DNA of 64,000 nucleotides from positions 211,251-275,250 of the forward strand of contig QANZ01019395.1 of the NCBI GenBank assembly GCA_003254925.1, given 5' to 3'. The notes beneath the pieces are model-generated. The model ran no database searches. It saw only the letters and a list, made by a program, of their open reading frames with translations, and was not told where the DNA came from. Made by a program: the position numbers and the translations under genes. The DNA comes from Chamaecrista fasciculata. Taxonomy: Eukaryota; Streptophyta; Magnoliopsida; Fabales; Fabaceae. Shown here piece after piece: positions 24,987 through 36,739 of this stretch. Each line of letters begins with the position of its first letter. The first letter of the stretch is position 1.

Positions 24987-25314
24987 CTAGAGGGCTTTGC
25001 GTGCCCTAACGAGCACGCAAATATGTATATAAAAGTTGGAAATTTAATTAAGATATATATAACAATGACTTCAATAAATCAACCTATATAAATACATAAA
25101 AAAATTGTTCTATGAAATTAATAAGAGAAAAAAGAATGAGAAAAATATAAAATAAAATAATAAAATTTAAATTTTAAATTAAAACTTCATTTTTTGTAGA
25201 AAGAAAATTACTCTTATAATTTTATNTAGATTATATTTGAAATTATTTATTTTATACTATAGTTTTAAATGACCGACTATCAGAAAGCTCCTCAGACATA
25301 TAATATAGTATAGA
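24987..25314 (-). mobile_element. 328-bp non-autonomous Helitron
   Basis: On the minus strand the element starts TCTATACTATATTATATG after a host A. It ends with a hairpin (TTTGCGTGC, 8-base loop, GCACGCAAA) followed closely by CTAG and a host T. The TC start, the terminal hairpin, the CTRR end and insertion between A and T are the known Helitron signs. There is no target duplication and no coding frame, so it must have been moved by proteins made elsewhere. One N is present inside. Confidence 0.75.
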
Positions 25315-25369
25315 TATAGATATAAATGTATGTATAGTGGATAACGGCTCAATTTTGGTTCAAGTTACC

Positions 25370-25475
25370 AATCTTCAGAGAGTGGCTTAGCGATCATAAC
25401 ATATATGCACAAAACATACGAGACTAGGTTTGAATCCCCTTGGGCAAGTTGCAACTATTTTTTTTGTTTTCAGTA
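25370..25475 (+). mobile_element. Possible tRNA-derived SINE head
   Basis: GTGGCTTAGCGATC resembles a polymerase III A box, and GGTTTGAATCC, 47 bases later, resembles a B box. A T-rich run follows. The 3' end and duplications are not visible, so this is a weak call. Confidence 0.35.
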
Positions 25476-26850
25476 TATGGGTAATATTTTCGTTGTCTCA
25501 TTTGACAACGAAAATTACAGATCAGTCCAACTTTAATAATATTTTTTTTTCATGTAATCAGATCTCAGGGTAATATTGTTGGTGGTGTGAAAATTTTTAT
25601 AACCATATTTCAAAAATATTAATGAGAAAAAATATATTTTTGCTGGTGTGAAAATTTAATTACAGTTTGGTCCCTACTCTAACACATATATGAGTATTTT
25701 TTTTGTGGTGAAAAAATAAAAAAAAATCAATATAAGAAAAAAATTATAATTCTCGAATATCAAAACTTTCCAGTTTGGTCACTCTTCCCGTATATATATG
25801 GATAATATTTTATGTACTATACACTATTGAGAAAAACTGTATGATTCATATAAAAAAAATATACATATTGGTCCATCATTCAGTATATATATGACTATTA
25901 TTTTTGGTTTTGCAACTACTGAAGAACAAAATTTAGAAAAATACATAATTCATACCCGTGAAAATATACATTTTGGTCTCTCTTCTATTATATACATGGG
26001 TAATATTTTTTGTAGTATCAAAATTTTAAAATAAAATTAAAAGATAGTGAACAGGAAAAATATATAATCTAGTCCCCAAAAATTTACAATTCAGTACTCA
26101 AAAATTACATTTTGGTCCCACATTCACACCTTCATCCTCCTTTACCTTACCACTCCAAAAATCTCATTTATTAACTTCTCCTTTAGCACAAATTTCGGGG
26201 CAATCATTACATCATACTACTTTATTAACACCAAAACAAAGACCAAAATAACACTCCTTTATTCTCCTTTATTTTTACCATTTTTACCCCAATACAAATT
26301 TAAAATACCAATAAAATTATTTCAACCCACTACAATCATTACATACCCTTTAAAATAATTTCACATCATAATTCCTCATTTATCTCTCATTTTACCAAAC
26401 AACATTTACTAAAAACCTTCTTTATAACACAAATCATTTACCTCTCCTTTATTACCTCTCTCGTTCCTTTATTCTCTTTTACCTTAATTTTCTAATCCAA
26501 ACGCAGCCTACATAGCATATTCTAATCATACTCTGGAATATATATATATATGTTGTGTGTGTGTTAGGACTTCAAGCATGTAGCATTGTAGCTTTTCAAA
26601 CATACACACATAATAGTCTATGATTAATATAATAGAAATATTATTATCATTTATTATGCGTTGTAAAGATAAGATGGAGGAGCTGGTCCATCAATTCCTC
26701 CACTTTGTTTTAAAAAAGAAGTGTATGATGTGCTAATGGTGATAGAGCTACTCTATCTTCTTAAATTTGAAGTGTTGTTTTCAGTGAAATGGGGAAAGGA
26801 TTCGTATCATTGGAAATCATAAGTGCTTTAAATGACATACCACATGCATC

Positions 26851-27868
26851 TAGGGATGGCAAAAAATCCCCATTATTAGGGTCCCCGCGGGGATCCCCGC
26901 GGCGGGGATTCCCAGATGCGGGGAAAAATTCCCCGCGGGGTCGGGGACGGGGTTAAAATTCACCCCAAAGAGAGTTCGGGGATGGGGACGGGGAGTATGT
27001 CCCCCGCCCCGCGGGGTCCCCGTCCCCGAATTATATATATTTTATATTTTTTTTTTAAATTATTATTACATAAATGATTTCTGTCCGTTAGATTGAAATT
27101 TGATGATTGATTTTGGGCCCTTAGATTTCTATCACAACTCACAAACCCCTAAAATCTAACCTAGCCGCATATCCTCGTTCCTCACTCTCACCCTCGCCGT
27201 TCACCTCCTTCACTTCAAATTCAAAACCCTTTGCTAGCCGCCACTGTTGCCTACCATCACCAACACCGCCGTTGTTGCCCGTCGCCACTCTTCCTCTTCC
27301 TCTTCGTCCGTCGTCTTCCATCGTCTCCCGTCACCTTCCGTCGTCTTCTCTTCAGTTGGTAAGTTCGCCGTATTCTCTTCAGTTCGAAATCGCTGTCTTC
27401 TCTTCAGTTCGCTGTCTTCTCCGTCGTCGGCCTGCCATTTCCCCATTCCGGTCACAGTCAGTTCGACAGTTCACCATCTTCTCGGCATCTTCCATCGTCG
27501 TCCGTCGTCTCCCATCTCCGTCTTCCATCGTCGACAGTTCACCATTGTTTGGTGAAAATTGTATTTCTGGTCCTCCTTTGTTTGGTGAAAATTGTATTTC
27601 TGGTCCTCCTTTGTTTTGTGAAAATTGTATTTCTAGTCCTCTTTTGTTTTGTGAAAATTGTATTTTTGGTCCTCCTTAATATTTTTTTGAAAAAAAAACT
27701 GCGGGGCGGGGATCCCCGCGGGGAACGCGGGGACAGCGGGGAACGGGGATGGGGAGAAAAAATTCCCCACAGCGGGGATCGGGGACGGGGACGGGGAGAG
27801 AGTTAGTTCGCGGGGACGGGGACGGGGAGTGTCTCCCCCGTCCCCGCCCCGCGCGGGTGCCATGCCTA
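26851..27868. mobile_element. GC-rich non-autonomous hAT element, about 1.0 kb
   Basis: A perfect 8-bp duplication, CATGCATC, lies at 26843-26850 and 27869-27876. The ends are TAGGGATGGCA and TGCCATGCCTA. Subterminal arms are very rich in CGGGGA/GGGGAC repeats (26875-27028 and 27704-27855), as in a widespread plant hAT group. The middle (about 27180-27540) is a C/T- and CG-rich segment with repeated CCGTCGTC units that could be a captured or ancestral 5' region. No transposase is seen. Several overlapping frames on both strands are side effects of base composition. Confidence 0.85.
27548..27678 (+). repeat. Four-copy 33-bp minisatellite inside the hAT element
   Basis: Units start at 27548, 27581, 27614 and 27647. 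Each contains GAAAATTGTATTTCTGGTCC with few changes. Because 33 is a multiple of three, two forward frames read through as 11-residue repeats (for example GENCISGPPLF). This is probably not a real protein. Confidence 0.85.
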
Positions 27869-27876
27869 CATGCATC

Positions 27877-29151
27877 TAACTCAATACAATCTGTTTTTTC
27901 TATTAATTCAAAAAAATCTTGACTGTTTATTGCAAACATTACTATTTTCTTTATAAAATAATTCAAGTCACTTGTACCATTATTATTTAGGGAGCTTATA
28001 ACTAGAAATATTATTTAGGAAAAAATTATTCAACTTTTTTAGTTAAACTAAGATGTGGCGAGAGAGTGGACAACAAAATAGAGACAATAAAAAACAGGTG
28101 GTTCATAATATGAATTCATAAGAAATTGATGATTTCTTTCCTTTCATTTTGTAACTTTTTTTTTTTACCTAAAAGATTAGATAAATTGGGCCTCGGAGAC
28201 TCATCAAGGTCAGGACATGCCTCTAGGTTCTATAACCGCTCATTTTGCAACTTTAGATCATTCAAATTCCTATCACTAACGAGCACACCCACTTTAAAAA
28301 AAAAATAAAAGAATATTATAAGGAGATGATTTTATGTTTGGAAAAAAACTTAGGTAAATTTTACATATTTGCTAAAAAGTTTTTCTAATCACAAATTTTA
28401 TTTACATTATCTCTCTTATATAATTGGTCAAGTAAAAAAGTGTGATTAATATTCTCTCTATTATGATTGGTCAAACATCAAATTGTTGTCATGTGTCAAA
28501 TGTTTATTGAAAAACCTTTTAACGAAGATATAAAAAACTTTACTTAAGTCTTACCCTTTATATATCTCTTTAGGTTTAAAATTTTGGGAGAGACAATAAA
28601 TAATTTTGATATACATGTAAGATGCACCAATATATTTTTAAAATTTATTATAAAGAAAATACACTACATAATTACAAATTTAAGATCTAAGAATGTGTTT
28701 TTTTAAAAAAAAAAAGAGCTAAGAAGGCCAGGCGTTTGCTATGTGGAATATGTGGAATAATATCGAGACTATATTCTTAAGAATATTGAAGTTGAATCAA
28801 ATACAAATATACGACAATCTTAAACATATTTCATAATACTCATAAGAATATTTTAAGTTATCTAAATAAACTTTCTAATATTTTTGGAATTGGAATGTGA
28901 TTCCCACAATTATAATTCATGGAAATGAAAAAACTATTCTTATGCCAATAATCCCTAAAAATTATATAATTATCACCAATCAATTAATGTATATGTTCAC
29001 TATTTCATGGAGATTACCGTTAGTTAAGGCATTGCAGGGAAATTATACAGTTTTTAGATTTTAATTTTAATTTATACATGTAATATTTTACATTTTACAG
29101 TAATTTGACTAATTTCAAAAATAAAAAAATATGTTTTATCTTCTTTATAAA
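27877..29151. other. AT-rich intergenic DNA with one weak MITE
   Basis: An imperfect inverted pair at about 28347-28550 (AACTTAGGTAAATTTTACAT and its diverged inverse) suggests an old MITE of about 200 bp. Otherwise nothing is recognised. Confidence 0.4.
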
Positions 29152-29678
29152 GGTTAAAACCTCATTTTGCTTCTTTAAGTATGGGCCAATTTTCACTTTG
29201 GTCCTACGTCTTTTTCTGGTTTTCAAAGTAATCTTCTATATTTATATGATTTTTTACTTTTGGTTTCAAATTACTAAATATAGATATATGTGTCTCATTC
29301 AAGTTCAAATGGGACGAGTTTAAAACTACAAGTTACTTCTAACATGTCATTTTTTTTCTTGGTTGGGACCATCAATAATCGAAATCAGATCGTGTCTCAA
29401 AAGAGAGTCACTAACTTTACGATCAAATAAATGAATTTAGTTATATTTATGTACGATGAGTTTACGATTATAAATAATTTTTGATAATTTTTTTTTTGTC
29501 CATTTGAAACTTACTGTAAATAAAGTCAAATCGAATATGGAAAGTGGATTTAGGAGTTGGGATGGAAAGTGAAAATGAAAATATAAAGGACCACTTTGAA
29601 ACACACGATAAAAAAAAACGATATAGGACTAAAGTGAAATCTGGCTAATACAGAAAGGACCAAAAAGAGGTTTTAACC
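29152..29678. mobile_element. Foldback element, module family (copy D), upstream of profilin B
   Basis: The ends GGTTAAAACCTC and GAGGTTTTAACC are a perfect 12-bp inverted pair. The interior shares the 'CATTCAAGTTCAAATGGG' and 'CTTACTGTAAATAAAGTCAAATCG' type modules. The flanks do not show a convincing duplication. The right end lies 232 bases before the profilin B ATG. Confidence 0.6.
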
Positions 29679-29910
29679 AAAGTAATAAAAAAAGTTTTTA
29701 GCGGCCAGAGTAGCGAAATTTAGGGGATATAGCGAGGGTAAAAGTGTAAATGAGAAGAGGGTATCCCACCATTACACGAATTTATAGCTCCGTGGTTTCA
29801 ACGCCACAGCTTAGAGAAGCAGAAACAGAAGCAGAGGAAACTCCCATTTTCGAACACCAAAATCTGAAATCTCACAAAGTTGCGAGAAAAATCTAGGCTT
29901 CAGAAAGACG

Positions 29911-31129
29911 ATGTCGTGGCAAACCTACGTCGATGAGCACCTTATGTGCGAGATCGAAGGTAATTATCTCACTTCTGCTGCAATCATTGGCCAAGACGGC
30001 AGCGTTTGGGCCCAGAGCGCCAATTTCCCTCAGGTAATTTCATTCTTTTCTCTCTTCTTCTTTTGATTTCCACTATATCTCTTTGTATTTAGGGTTTTGA
30101 ACTAGTAATTAAGCTCTAGTCTAGTCACCGATCAGAATCAGAACTTGGGCATGCTGGTGAAAATGAGAGATCCAATCAGAAAAACACTGCTTTGGGTGGC
30201 TTGGAGTGCTTGATTAGAATGAATATGGATGCACTTAAATTTTTTCTTGCCCGATTTGATTTGTAATCAACCATACCATTAGATGCTTGAGTTGTGTTTT
30301 TGGCCCTTGCTTGTGACAGATCCATTTTAATTCTGTTTAAGCTGATCCATTATTCTCATTCATTCCTTGTCAATGTTGTATCAGTTCAAGCCTGAGGAAA
30401 TAACTGGTATCATGGATGACTTTGCGGAGCCTGGAAAACTTGCTCCAACTGGATTATATCTTGGTGGCACAAAATATATGGTAATTCAAGGTGAACCAGG
30501 AGCAGTCATTCGAGGGAAGAAGGTATGGAATGTATTGCTGGTTATGTTAGCTTTATTGTCACCCATTGAATTTTGTAGGTTTGTATTGGCTGTACTATTC
30601 AATGGTTTGTGAAGTGATCTGTTGAGTTTGTTTGGTGAGAGTAAGGGGGTGACCTCCAAAAGTCTGCAGTAATACAATCATGCTACCAATCTTTTGCATA
30701 TGACATTATAAATGAAACCTATATTAAAACCTTCATTATTCCTTGCAATCCATCTTACTGAAAATTGCTTCCCGTTCATGTGTGAGTGTATTTCATATCA
30801 AATACAAGATAAATGAACTGCAATTTTTATTCTACATCAAGTGTTACCTTAAAATTCAAAGCTTGATAGCTGTCTATGATGTCTTGGATTCAGTTGTGAA
30901 CATAGACTTATATATGTATTTCCTTTTTGTTGATGATGATGATGTCCATTATAGTTATATTCTCAGCCTTTTCGGGTTTACGCTAATTATACAGGGTCCT
31001 GGTGGTGTTACTGTGAAGAAGACCAATCAGGCCTTAATCATTGGCATTTACGATGAACCGATGACTCCGGGTCAGTGCAACATGATAGTGGAAAGGCTTG
31101 GCGATTACCTCATTGAGCAGGGTCTTTAA
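29911..31129 (+). CDS. PRF: Profilin B (3 exons)
   Basis: Exons 29911-30033, 30385-30522 and 30995-31129 give 131 residues. It starts [20 protein letters not shown], carries [15 protein letters not shown] across the second splice junction and ends [10 protein letters not shown], all standard for plant profilins, which buffer and shuttle monomeric actin. Introns are phase 0 at the same positions as in profilin A, showing that the two are duplicates. They differ at many residues (for example [19 protein letters not shown] against [19 protein letters not shown]), so the duplication is not recent. Introns here are 351 and 472 bases and appear free of large insertions. The two copies share orientation and are now 13 kb apart because of transposons. 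Confidence 0.96.
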
Positions 31130-31803
31130 TTTTGTTTGGTTTGTCTTGTTGTCATGCATATTTTATTGGCTTCCATACAAGGCTTTGCATCGACCTGCCA
31201 TGGGAATGCTTGATTAATGCAGTGTAATAATATTTTGGGTATCAAAAAGTAATCATGGGATCTGCGTGTGGCAAACAAGTGTTTGGTGCTTGAGAAGTGA
31301 TGACTATAATCTCTTTTGTACTTTTAGTGGGTTCCTGTATACATTACAATGGTTTCATTGCTATGGTATAATGATTGGCTTAATTTTATGAAAAACATCG
31401 CATTTTCTTATTTTGTATTGCAGAAAGCCTTCATATTTTTATGCCTCTATGCTCTTTTGTTTTCTACTGATTATTACTCGTCTACTTTGAGGTGAATATA
31501 GTAGCCTCCTATGTTGAGCCTGAAATTCTATGTTTTGAGCCGTTTTGATGCTAGATGAACCTCCTGACAAATCTAGTTTCTTTAGATCTATCTGAATAGA
31601 ACATGTACTGTCTTCATAACATTAGCGTGTGAGACAAGACCATGTACTGTCTTGTATCTTCACAACTCGTTTAACTGCTGAAGGTTAAGCTTGTGGAAGA
31701 AAAATAAAAGAGAAGAATAGGCCATAAACTGTTCAACATTTTATAGCTTTTCTGTAATAACCTTTTGGGTGTTGTGCTCTAGTTTGCATATATATATATA
31801 TAA

Positions 31804-32306
31804 GGTCAAAGGGTCATTTTGGTTTGAAATGTATGTCCTAATTTGGTCTTTTATGTTTCAAAATATTCAAATTGATCTTATATGTTAGCAAAATGTTTGA
31901 ATTTGATCTTAAATTATTGAATTTGGTCATATTTCTCGTGTCTCTCATTTTAAGTTCAAAGGGATTGTTAAGAGTAATTTGTAATTCTGAATTTGTCACT
32001 GTCAAAAATGAAATGAGAGAGATATAATCAATTTCGCTTGTTTGATTGTGAAATGGACAGTTTACTTCCAGGATTGATTTGACTTTGTTTGTTGATGACT
32101 ACAATTGGATGGATAAAGTATTATTTGAGAGTAATACTTAACTTCAAACTTGTCACATTTGAATTTAAAATGATAGAAATATGACCATATTTAATAAGTT
32201 GAGATCAAAATTATTTTGTCAACAGGATCACTTTATACATTTTGAAACATAAATGACTAAATTGAACTCTAGGGTATATATTTAGGACTAAAATGACCCT
32301 TTGACC
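31804..32306. mobile_element. Foldback element, module family (copy E)
   Basis: The ends GGTCAAAGGGTCATTTTGG and the inverse-like TAAAATGACCCTTTGACC pair well. Flanks TATATATAA (31795-31803) and TATATTTAA (32307-32315) match at 8 of 9 positions, a slightly decayed 9-bp duplication. It lies in the region downstream of profilin B. Confidence 0.7.
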
Positions 32307-32896
32307 TATATTTAAAGTTCTAGTCAAATAATCTTTTGAAGAAGCACGATGTCAATCATGTCGAGATCCTGTTGGTTGAGACGTGGTCACGTTGAGTTTA
32401 ATTTCGCATGAAAATTTCTTCAACAATTAGTCATGAATAATATTGTAGCGAAAACAAACATGGTTCAGACTTCAGAGTAATGCATGTTTACCAACTCTAT
32501 TGTTTGCATTAGTGTGAGAATAGTTTTTCAAACATTATTGAACTTAGATAATAGTCAAGAGATTGTTCAAATAGCTATTTTCTTTCAAAGCTTGACACTT
32601 TCATCTGTATTCTCTTATTGTGATTTGTTTACCATTAGGTTTATCCCTCGTTGATATTTTTTATATTTTGATAAATGTATAATTTAACGTGTATGTAACG
32701 TATGTAACGTGTATGTCGTAACGTATGTTTACCATTAGGTTTATCCCTCGTCCATTTTCCAGTGCGAAAGTTATGCAACGTATCCTTCTTATTAGGTTAT
32801 GGTAAATTAGAATACATCATATTACATGCACTTCCCGAGCCAGCAAATTAATTTGTATTAATAAAAATTTAAAGTACAGCTTAAAAGCAAAATTTC

Positions 32897-33062
32897 AGTC
32901 AACTTTCTCAATTGGTAAGGAGTCAACTCTTAACCGACAAGGTCGTGAGTTCGAATCCCGCTGCTGATGTGAGGGCCTTGTTAGTAGGCGTAAATATCTC
33001 TCTAAGCTCTCATAGAGCTTAGAAAGGTGAACCCTGAACTTTAATTCACTTAAATTTTTTTC
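32897..33062 (+). mobile_element. tRNA-Lys-derived SINE
   Basis: The head TCAATTGGTAAGGAGTCAAC, then CTCTTAACC (anticodon-loop region of tRNA-Lys CTT), then GAGTTCGAATCCC (B box), parallels a plant tRNA-Lys. A non-tRNA body follows with AGCTCTCATAGAGCTTAGA and a T-rich end. Acceptor and D stems do not pair, so it is not a working tRNA gene. Target duplications were not resolved. Confidence 0.6.
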
Positions 33063-33839
33063 CAAAAAAACAAAAAAACATCCATGTGGTGGCAATTTTT
33101 TTTTTGGGCCTGAAGGTGGTGGCACTTCTTTAATATTATGTTCTGTTTGAACTTTGAAGATCACAATTTCTACCTGTGTGTTTAAGGGACGAAAAAGCTA
33201 TCATTCACTCCATGATTCAAAGAAACCCACTTAATTAATAATATCGAGCTATGGATAATGGACCAACCTGTGGGCAGAGATATATGATAAATTAGCGAAG
33301 ATATTATATAGTTCATTGCTATTTAACTAGATATTTACGTTATTTATTTTTGTTTTATAATTTTAGAACAAACGAATGATTATCTCCGAAGATGACAAAC
33401 CTTTTAATTTAGTTTCAAAAGCTAAAATTATAAATTTTAACTCATCAACATGTTTTTATAATTTTATATTTTGGATATGAAATTGAGATATTTGTAATTT
33501 TTAAATGAATAAATCATTAATTTATTTTTTTAAAAAGAAATCTAATAACTAAATTACAAAAATTTGATAAGGTTTGTTGTATTTAGAACAACATCAAACA
33601 TTGTTTAACATAGCCACCATTACCATAATAGCATGTGGTGGCATATTGGTTGATGATCCAACCGAAAGGTCTATTTGTGCTCAAGTCAACTTCCTTATCT
33701 CCTACCAATCCAACTCATTCTAAAATAGCTAAATAACAATAAAACATGTAACAATAGAGTAATTTACTAAATCTTGTGACAAAAGTGTAATATTTTCTTT
33801 TGGACATCATCGTACACAACAATAGTGTAATTTAATAAT

Positions 33840-34326
33840 GATCAAAACTTCATTTTGATCCCTAAACTATAGGATAAATTTCGTTTTGGTCTCTAATTGA
33901 TTTTTCGTTCTATTTTGATTCTCAAATTTTTTCATTTGTTTTATTGTTAGTTCATAATAATGCAATTTCATTTAATTTCTGCCATTATCTCTTATCTGGA
34001 CAATTGAGATGAACGATTTTCAAAGAGAAAAAGAAAATATTTTATCTTAATCACAAACTGAAGATAAATTTATAATTAATTTTTTCTTTTTAAAAATAAA
34101 GATTTTTTTTCTCTCTTTGTTAATTTATCTATTATGACACATATAAGATGAAAATCGTCTATGTTAAGGTCCAATTTAATTAGATATAACGCCTAAAACC
34201 AGACGGAATCACGATTGAGACTAACAGTGGCCAAGAAAGTTTAAGGACTAAAATGAAATGAAAAATAGTTTACAAATTAAAATGGAATTCACCCTATAGT
34301 TAGAGACCAAAATGAAATTTTTGACC
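33840..34326. mobile_element. 487-bp Mutator-type foldback element
   Basis: A perfect 9-bp duplication, TTTAATAAT, lies at 33831-33839 and 34327-34335. The ends are GATCAAAACTTCATTTTGATC and an inverse-like ACCAAAATGAAATTTTTGACC. Arms contain CCCTAAACTATAGG / CCCTATAGTTAGAG blocks. It is closely related to the element at 54412-54922. Confidence 0.8.
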
Positions 34327-34840
34327 TTTAATAATTTATATATGGCACATTGCACCGTCATGCCGAAACAAGGTTTGTTGTAGTAATTATGTGAGGCATA
34401 TCAAACTTGTTCTTGACTCTTTTCTCCCTTTAATTTTCTTCTTATTCCCTTTTCAACATTCTTTCTTACATTTTCTTCTGTTTATATGTTAGGGATAAAT
34501 GAGGCACTAAATGGAGGAATATACCTAAAGTATATATATATGAACAAATATTGGTTTATTAATTGGTGGTCTCGGATTCATCCCTCAAAACAAAAAAGGG
34601 AACAAAAAAAATAAAAATAGAAAAATAAGATGGTGACTCAGGATATGGATGTCTCCAAGTTAGACCTTATCCTCTGATCTATCCTTGTAGTGTGAAAGAA
34701 GAAACTAATTTAACACCACTTTTAATGTGATTAGATAAGGACACATATTTTAAGATAAAATACTATATAAGCAAAACATAATAAAAACAATAAAATTGGT
34801 CAATGTTATCCAATTCTTCATTACTAATCTTATTTCTGCA

Positions 34841-34849
34841 TATATATAG
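34841..34849 (+). promoter_or_regulatory. TATA box of the OXS3-family gene
   Basis: TATATATAG followed by a C-rich stretch lies 168 bases before the ATG at 35009, a normal plant core-promoter position. Confidence 0.45.
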
Positions 34850-35008
34850 CCCCCATTTTATCAATCAAAACCTATATCTGCTTATTACACTTTGATGCAA
34901 TCAAGGACATGGGATTTTCATAAAGATACATTCATCCATTGAAGACCTGTTCTTGATCTGGTTAATCAGACAAAATCAAATCGTTTTCCTGAAATTAAAT
35001 CCAAGAGA

Positions 35009-35638
35009 ATGGATGGTAATGGAGTTGGAAACACATATAGGGGTTTCAAGGAAGATGATGATATCTGCGATTCAACATCCAATAATGGATCTATCTCACA
35101 AGATTCAATGAACTCTGTGAGCTTTTCATCAGAATTGACAGAGGAAGAAGCAGATTCCTCAACATCTTCATCACATTCAAATGGGCCTTTATATGAACTT
35201 TCCCAGCTCATGAACCATCTTCCTAGAAAGTAAGCAATTTCTTCATCTCTTGCCCTTACATAGATACATTCATTCTTATTCCCAATTTCTTTTATTTTAC
35301 AAGTATTAAACAATGAAATTTAATTAGGAATTAAAATAATGTGCAGGAGAGGACTGTCTATGTTCTATGAAGGGAAATCACAGTCTTTCACTTCCTTAGA
35401 AGGAGTACAGAGCAAAGAAGATCTTCCAAAGAAAGAAACGCCTCTCAGAAAAAAGATCAAGTCATGCTATGCAAGACACAAAACATTACACACTCCAAAA
35501 GCTAAAATATCAAAGAAATCTTCAAGAGGAATATCATCATCATCATCATCATCATCTTCAGTATCAGTACTAAGTCAAAGAGGAAGTCTTCTGGGAATGT
35601 CTAGGACATCTTCCATTGCTGTACAGAACTACTTTTGA
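35009..35638 (+). CDS. OXIDATIVE STRESS 3 (OXS3)-family protein (2 exons)
   Basis: Exons 35009-35229 and 35347-35638 give 170 residues. The conserved core is LPRKRGLSMFYEGKSQSFTS across the splice junction, which is the signature of plant OXS3-like proteins. These are small nuclear proteins linked to tolerance of heavy metals and oxidative stress. An acidic, serine-rich stretch precedes it (SSELTEEEADSSTSSS), and a basic segment (KKETPLRKKIKSC, residues about 100-112) follows. A run of nine serines near residue 140 is encoded by a TCA repeat (about 35538-35558). The intron interrupts the Lys codon of LPRK. The family role is known from Arabidopsis; regulation here cannot be read from sequence. 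Confidence 0.85.
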
Positions 35639-35807
35639 TGTTCAGATTAGTTAGAGACTGCTTAATCATTTCATGCACAAGATGTAAATTATTATTTAGT
35701 GGTTTCATTAGGAAAGGTGAGTGCAGGTAAACTTTTTCTTTTGATTCTTTTGATAGATATCAGAGTAGCATATTACTCATACAATAATAGGATCCAATAG
35801 CTGATTA

Positions 35808-35964
35808 AGGGCCAATCCAGTTCGAGTTCCCATTTGGTGAGGGTGTCGGAAAAGAGAGTATACTAGACAACCTTATTCCTGCTTTTTTTGTAGAGAGGCT
35901 GATTCGAACCCATGATCTCATACTCCATGACAAGTGTGCTTATGCTGAGTCAAGCTGGCCCTTT
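35808..35964 (-). mobile_element. Au-like tRNA-derived SINE just after the OXS3-family gene
   Basis: The element is flanked by a 19-bp duplication with one mismatch: AGGATCCAATAGCTGATTA (35789-35807) and AGGATCCAATAGTTGATTA (35965-35983). On the minus strand it reads GGGCCAGCTTGACTCAGC, then ATGGGTTCGAATC (B box), then a body ending in CCCTCACCAAATGGG, as in plant Au SINEs. Its distance to the OXS3 stop codon is 170 bases, so it may lie near the 3' UTR. Confidence 0.8.
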
Positions 35965-36292
35965 AGGATCCAATAGTTGATTAGCAATAAAAAAATATCA
36001 AAGCATTTTATGTGGAAAATGTGTTCGGCCTATATTAATCTGTTATGTATGACATCTGAATGTAGGATGAGCTTCCATTTTGAAGCCTGATGCAAAATAT
36101 TTCATATCATATAAGAAGGCAGAGAAGAGAACCAACAAAACTAGCAGATTTTTAAAAAGAGAAAAACTGTGGGTATTTTTTTTATTTGTTATTACTTATT
36201 AACATACATTTTTGTCCATCAAGTATTGAAATTCAGAGGTTCTAATTGATCAAAATTGAAAACTCTAAAGGGTTTATGTGTCACATTTTAAA

Positions 36293-36667
36293 GACAAAAG
36301 CATCATTTTTGTTCATAAACTTTATATTAATTTTCAATTTTATCCCCAATATTTTCTATTGTCAATTTCGTCTTCAATATTTCATATTTTGATCAATTTT
36401 ATCCTTTGACTAACTTCTTTAAATAAATTAATAACAAACTTTAATGTGTTTTTTTATCTAAGTTAAAATTTGAATTTCTTCTTCTATTAATTATGCATTA
36501 TATGTCATTAACAACAAAAAATCTATTGTTAATATTTGACTAAAGTAAAAATAGAAGATAAAATTGACCAAAATATAAAATACTAAACACAAAATTGACA
36601 ACAAAAAACATTAAAGTCGAAATTAAAAGTTGATATAATTTTTGAAGACAATAAGAGTGTTTTTGTC
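36293..36667. mobile_element. AT-rich foldback MITE
   Basis: The left GACAAAAGCATCATTTTTG and inverted right GACAAAAACACTCTTATTG pair. The interior shows TTTTATCCC and its inverse. A diverged relative sits at about 37590-37910. No clear duplication is visible. Confidence 0.45.
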
Positions 36668-36739
36668 AATTTAAAAACCCAAAGGTGTTTTTTATCCCAA
36701 ATCTAAAACTTAGTACGATTTAATCAAAATTTAATATCG

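Larger units (their letters stand above)
24445..26518. mobile_element. Possible TIR element (GGGTGAGTTTGGATT ends) with a nested Helitron
   Basis: The left GGGTGAGTTTGGATT and inverted right GGCTGCGTTTGGATT agree at 13 of 15 positions. Both flanks lead into CTCCTTTATTTT-rich sequence. No target duplication is clear and no transposase is visible. A Helitron lies inside at 24987-25314. Treat the outer borders as tentative. Confidence 0.35.

Noticed and set aside
27139-27966. Several overlapping frames of 60-135 residues on both strands
   Set aside because: They lie wholly inside the GC-rich hAT element or its edges and overlap one another. Low-complexity base composition explains the lack of stops.
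32930-32975. Possible tRNA-Lys gene
   Set aside because: The D- and T-arm sequences resemble tRNA-Lys, but acceptor stem pairing is absent and the body continues as a SINE.
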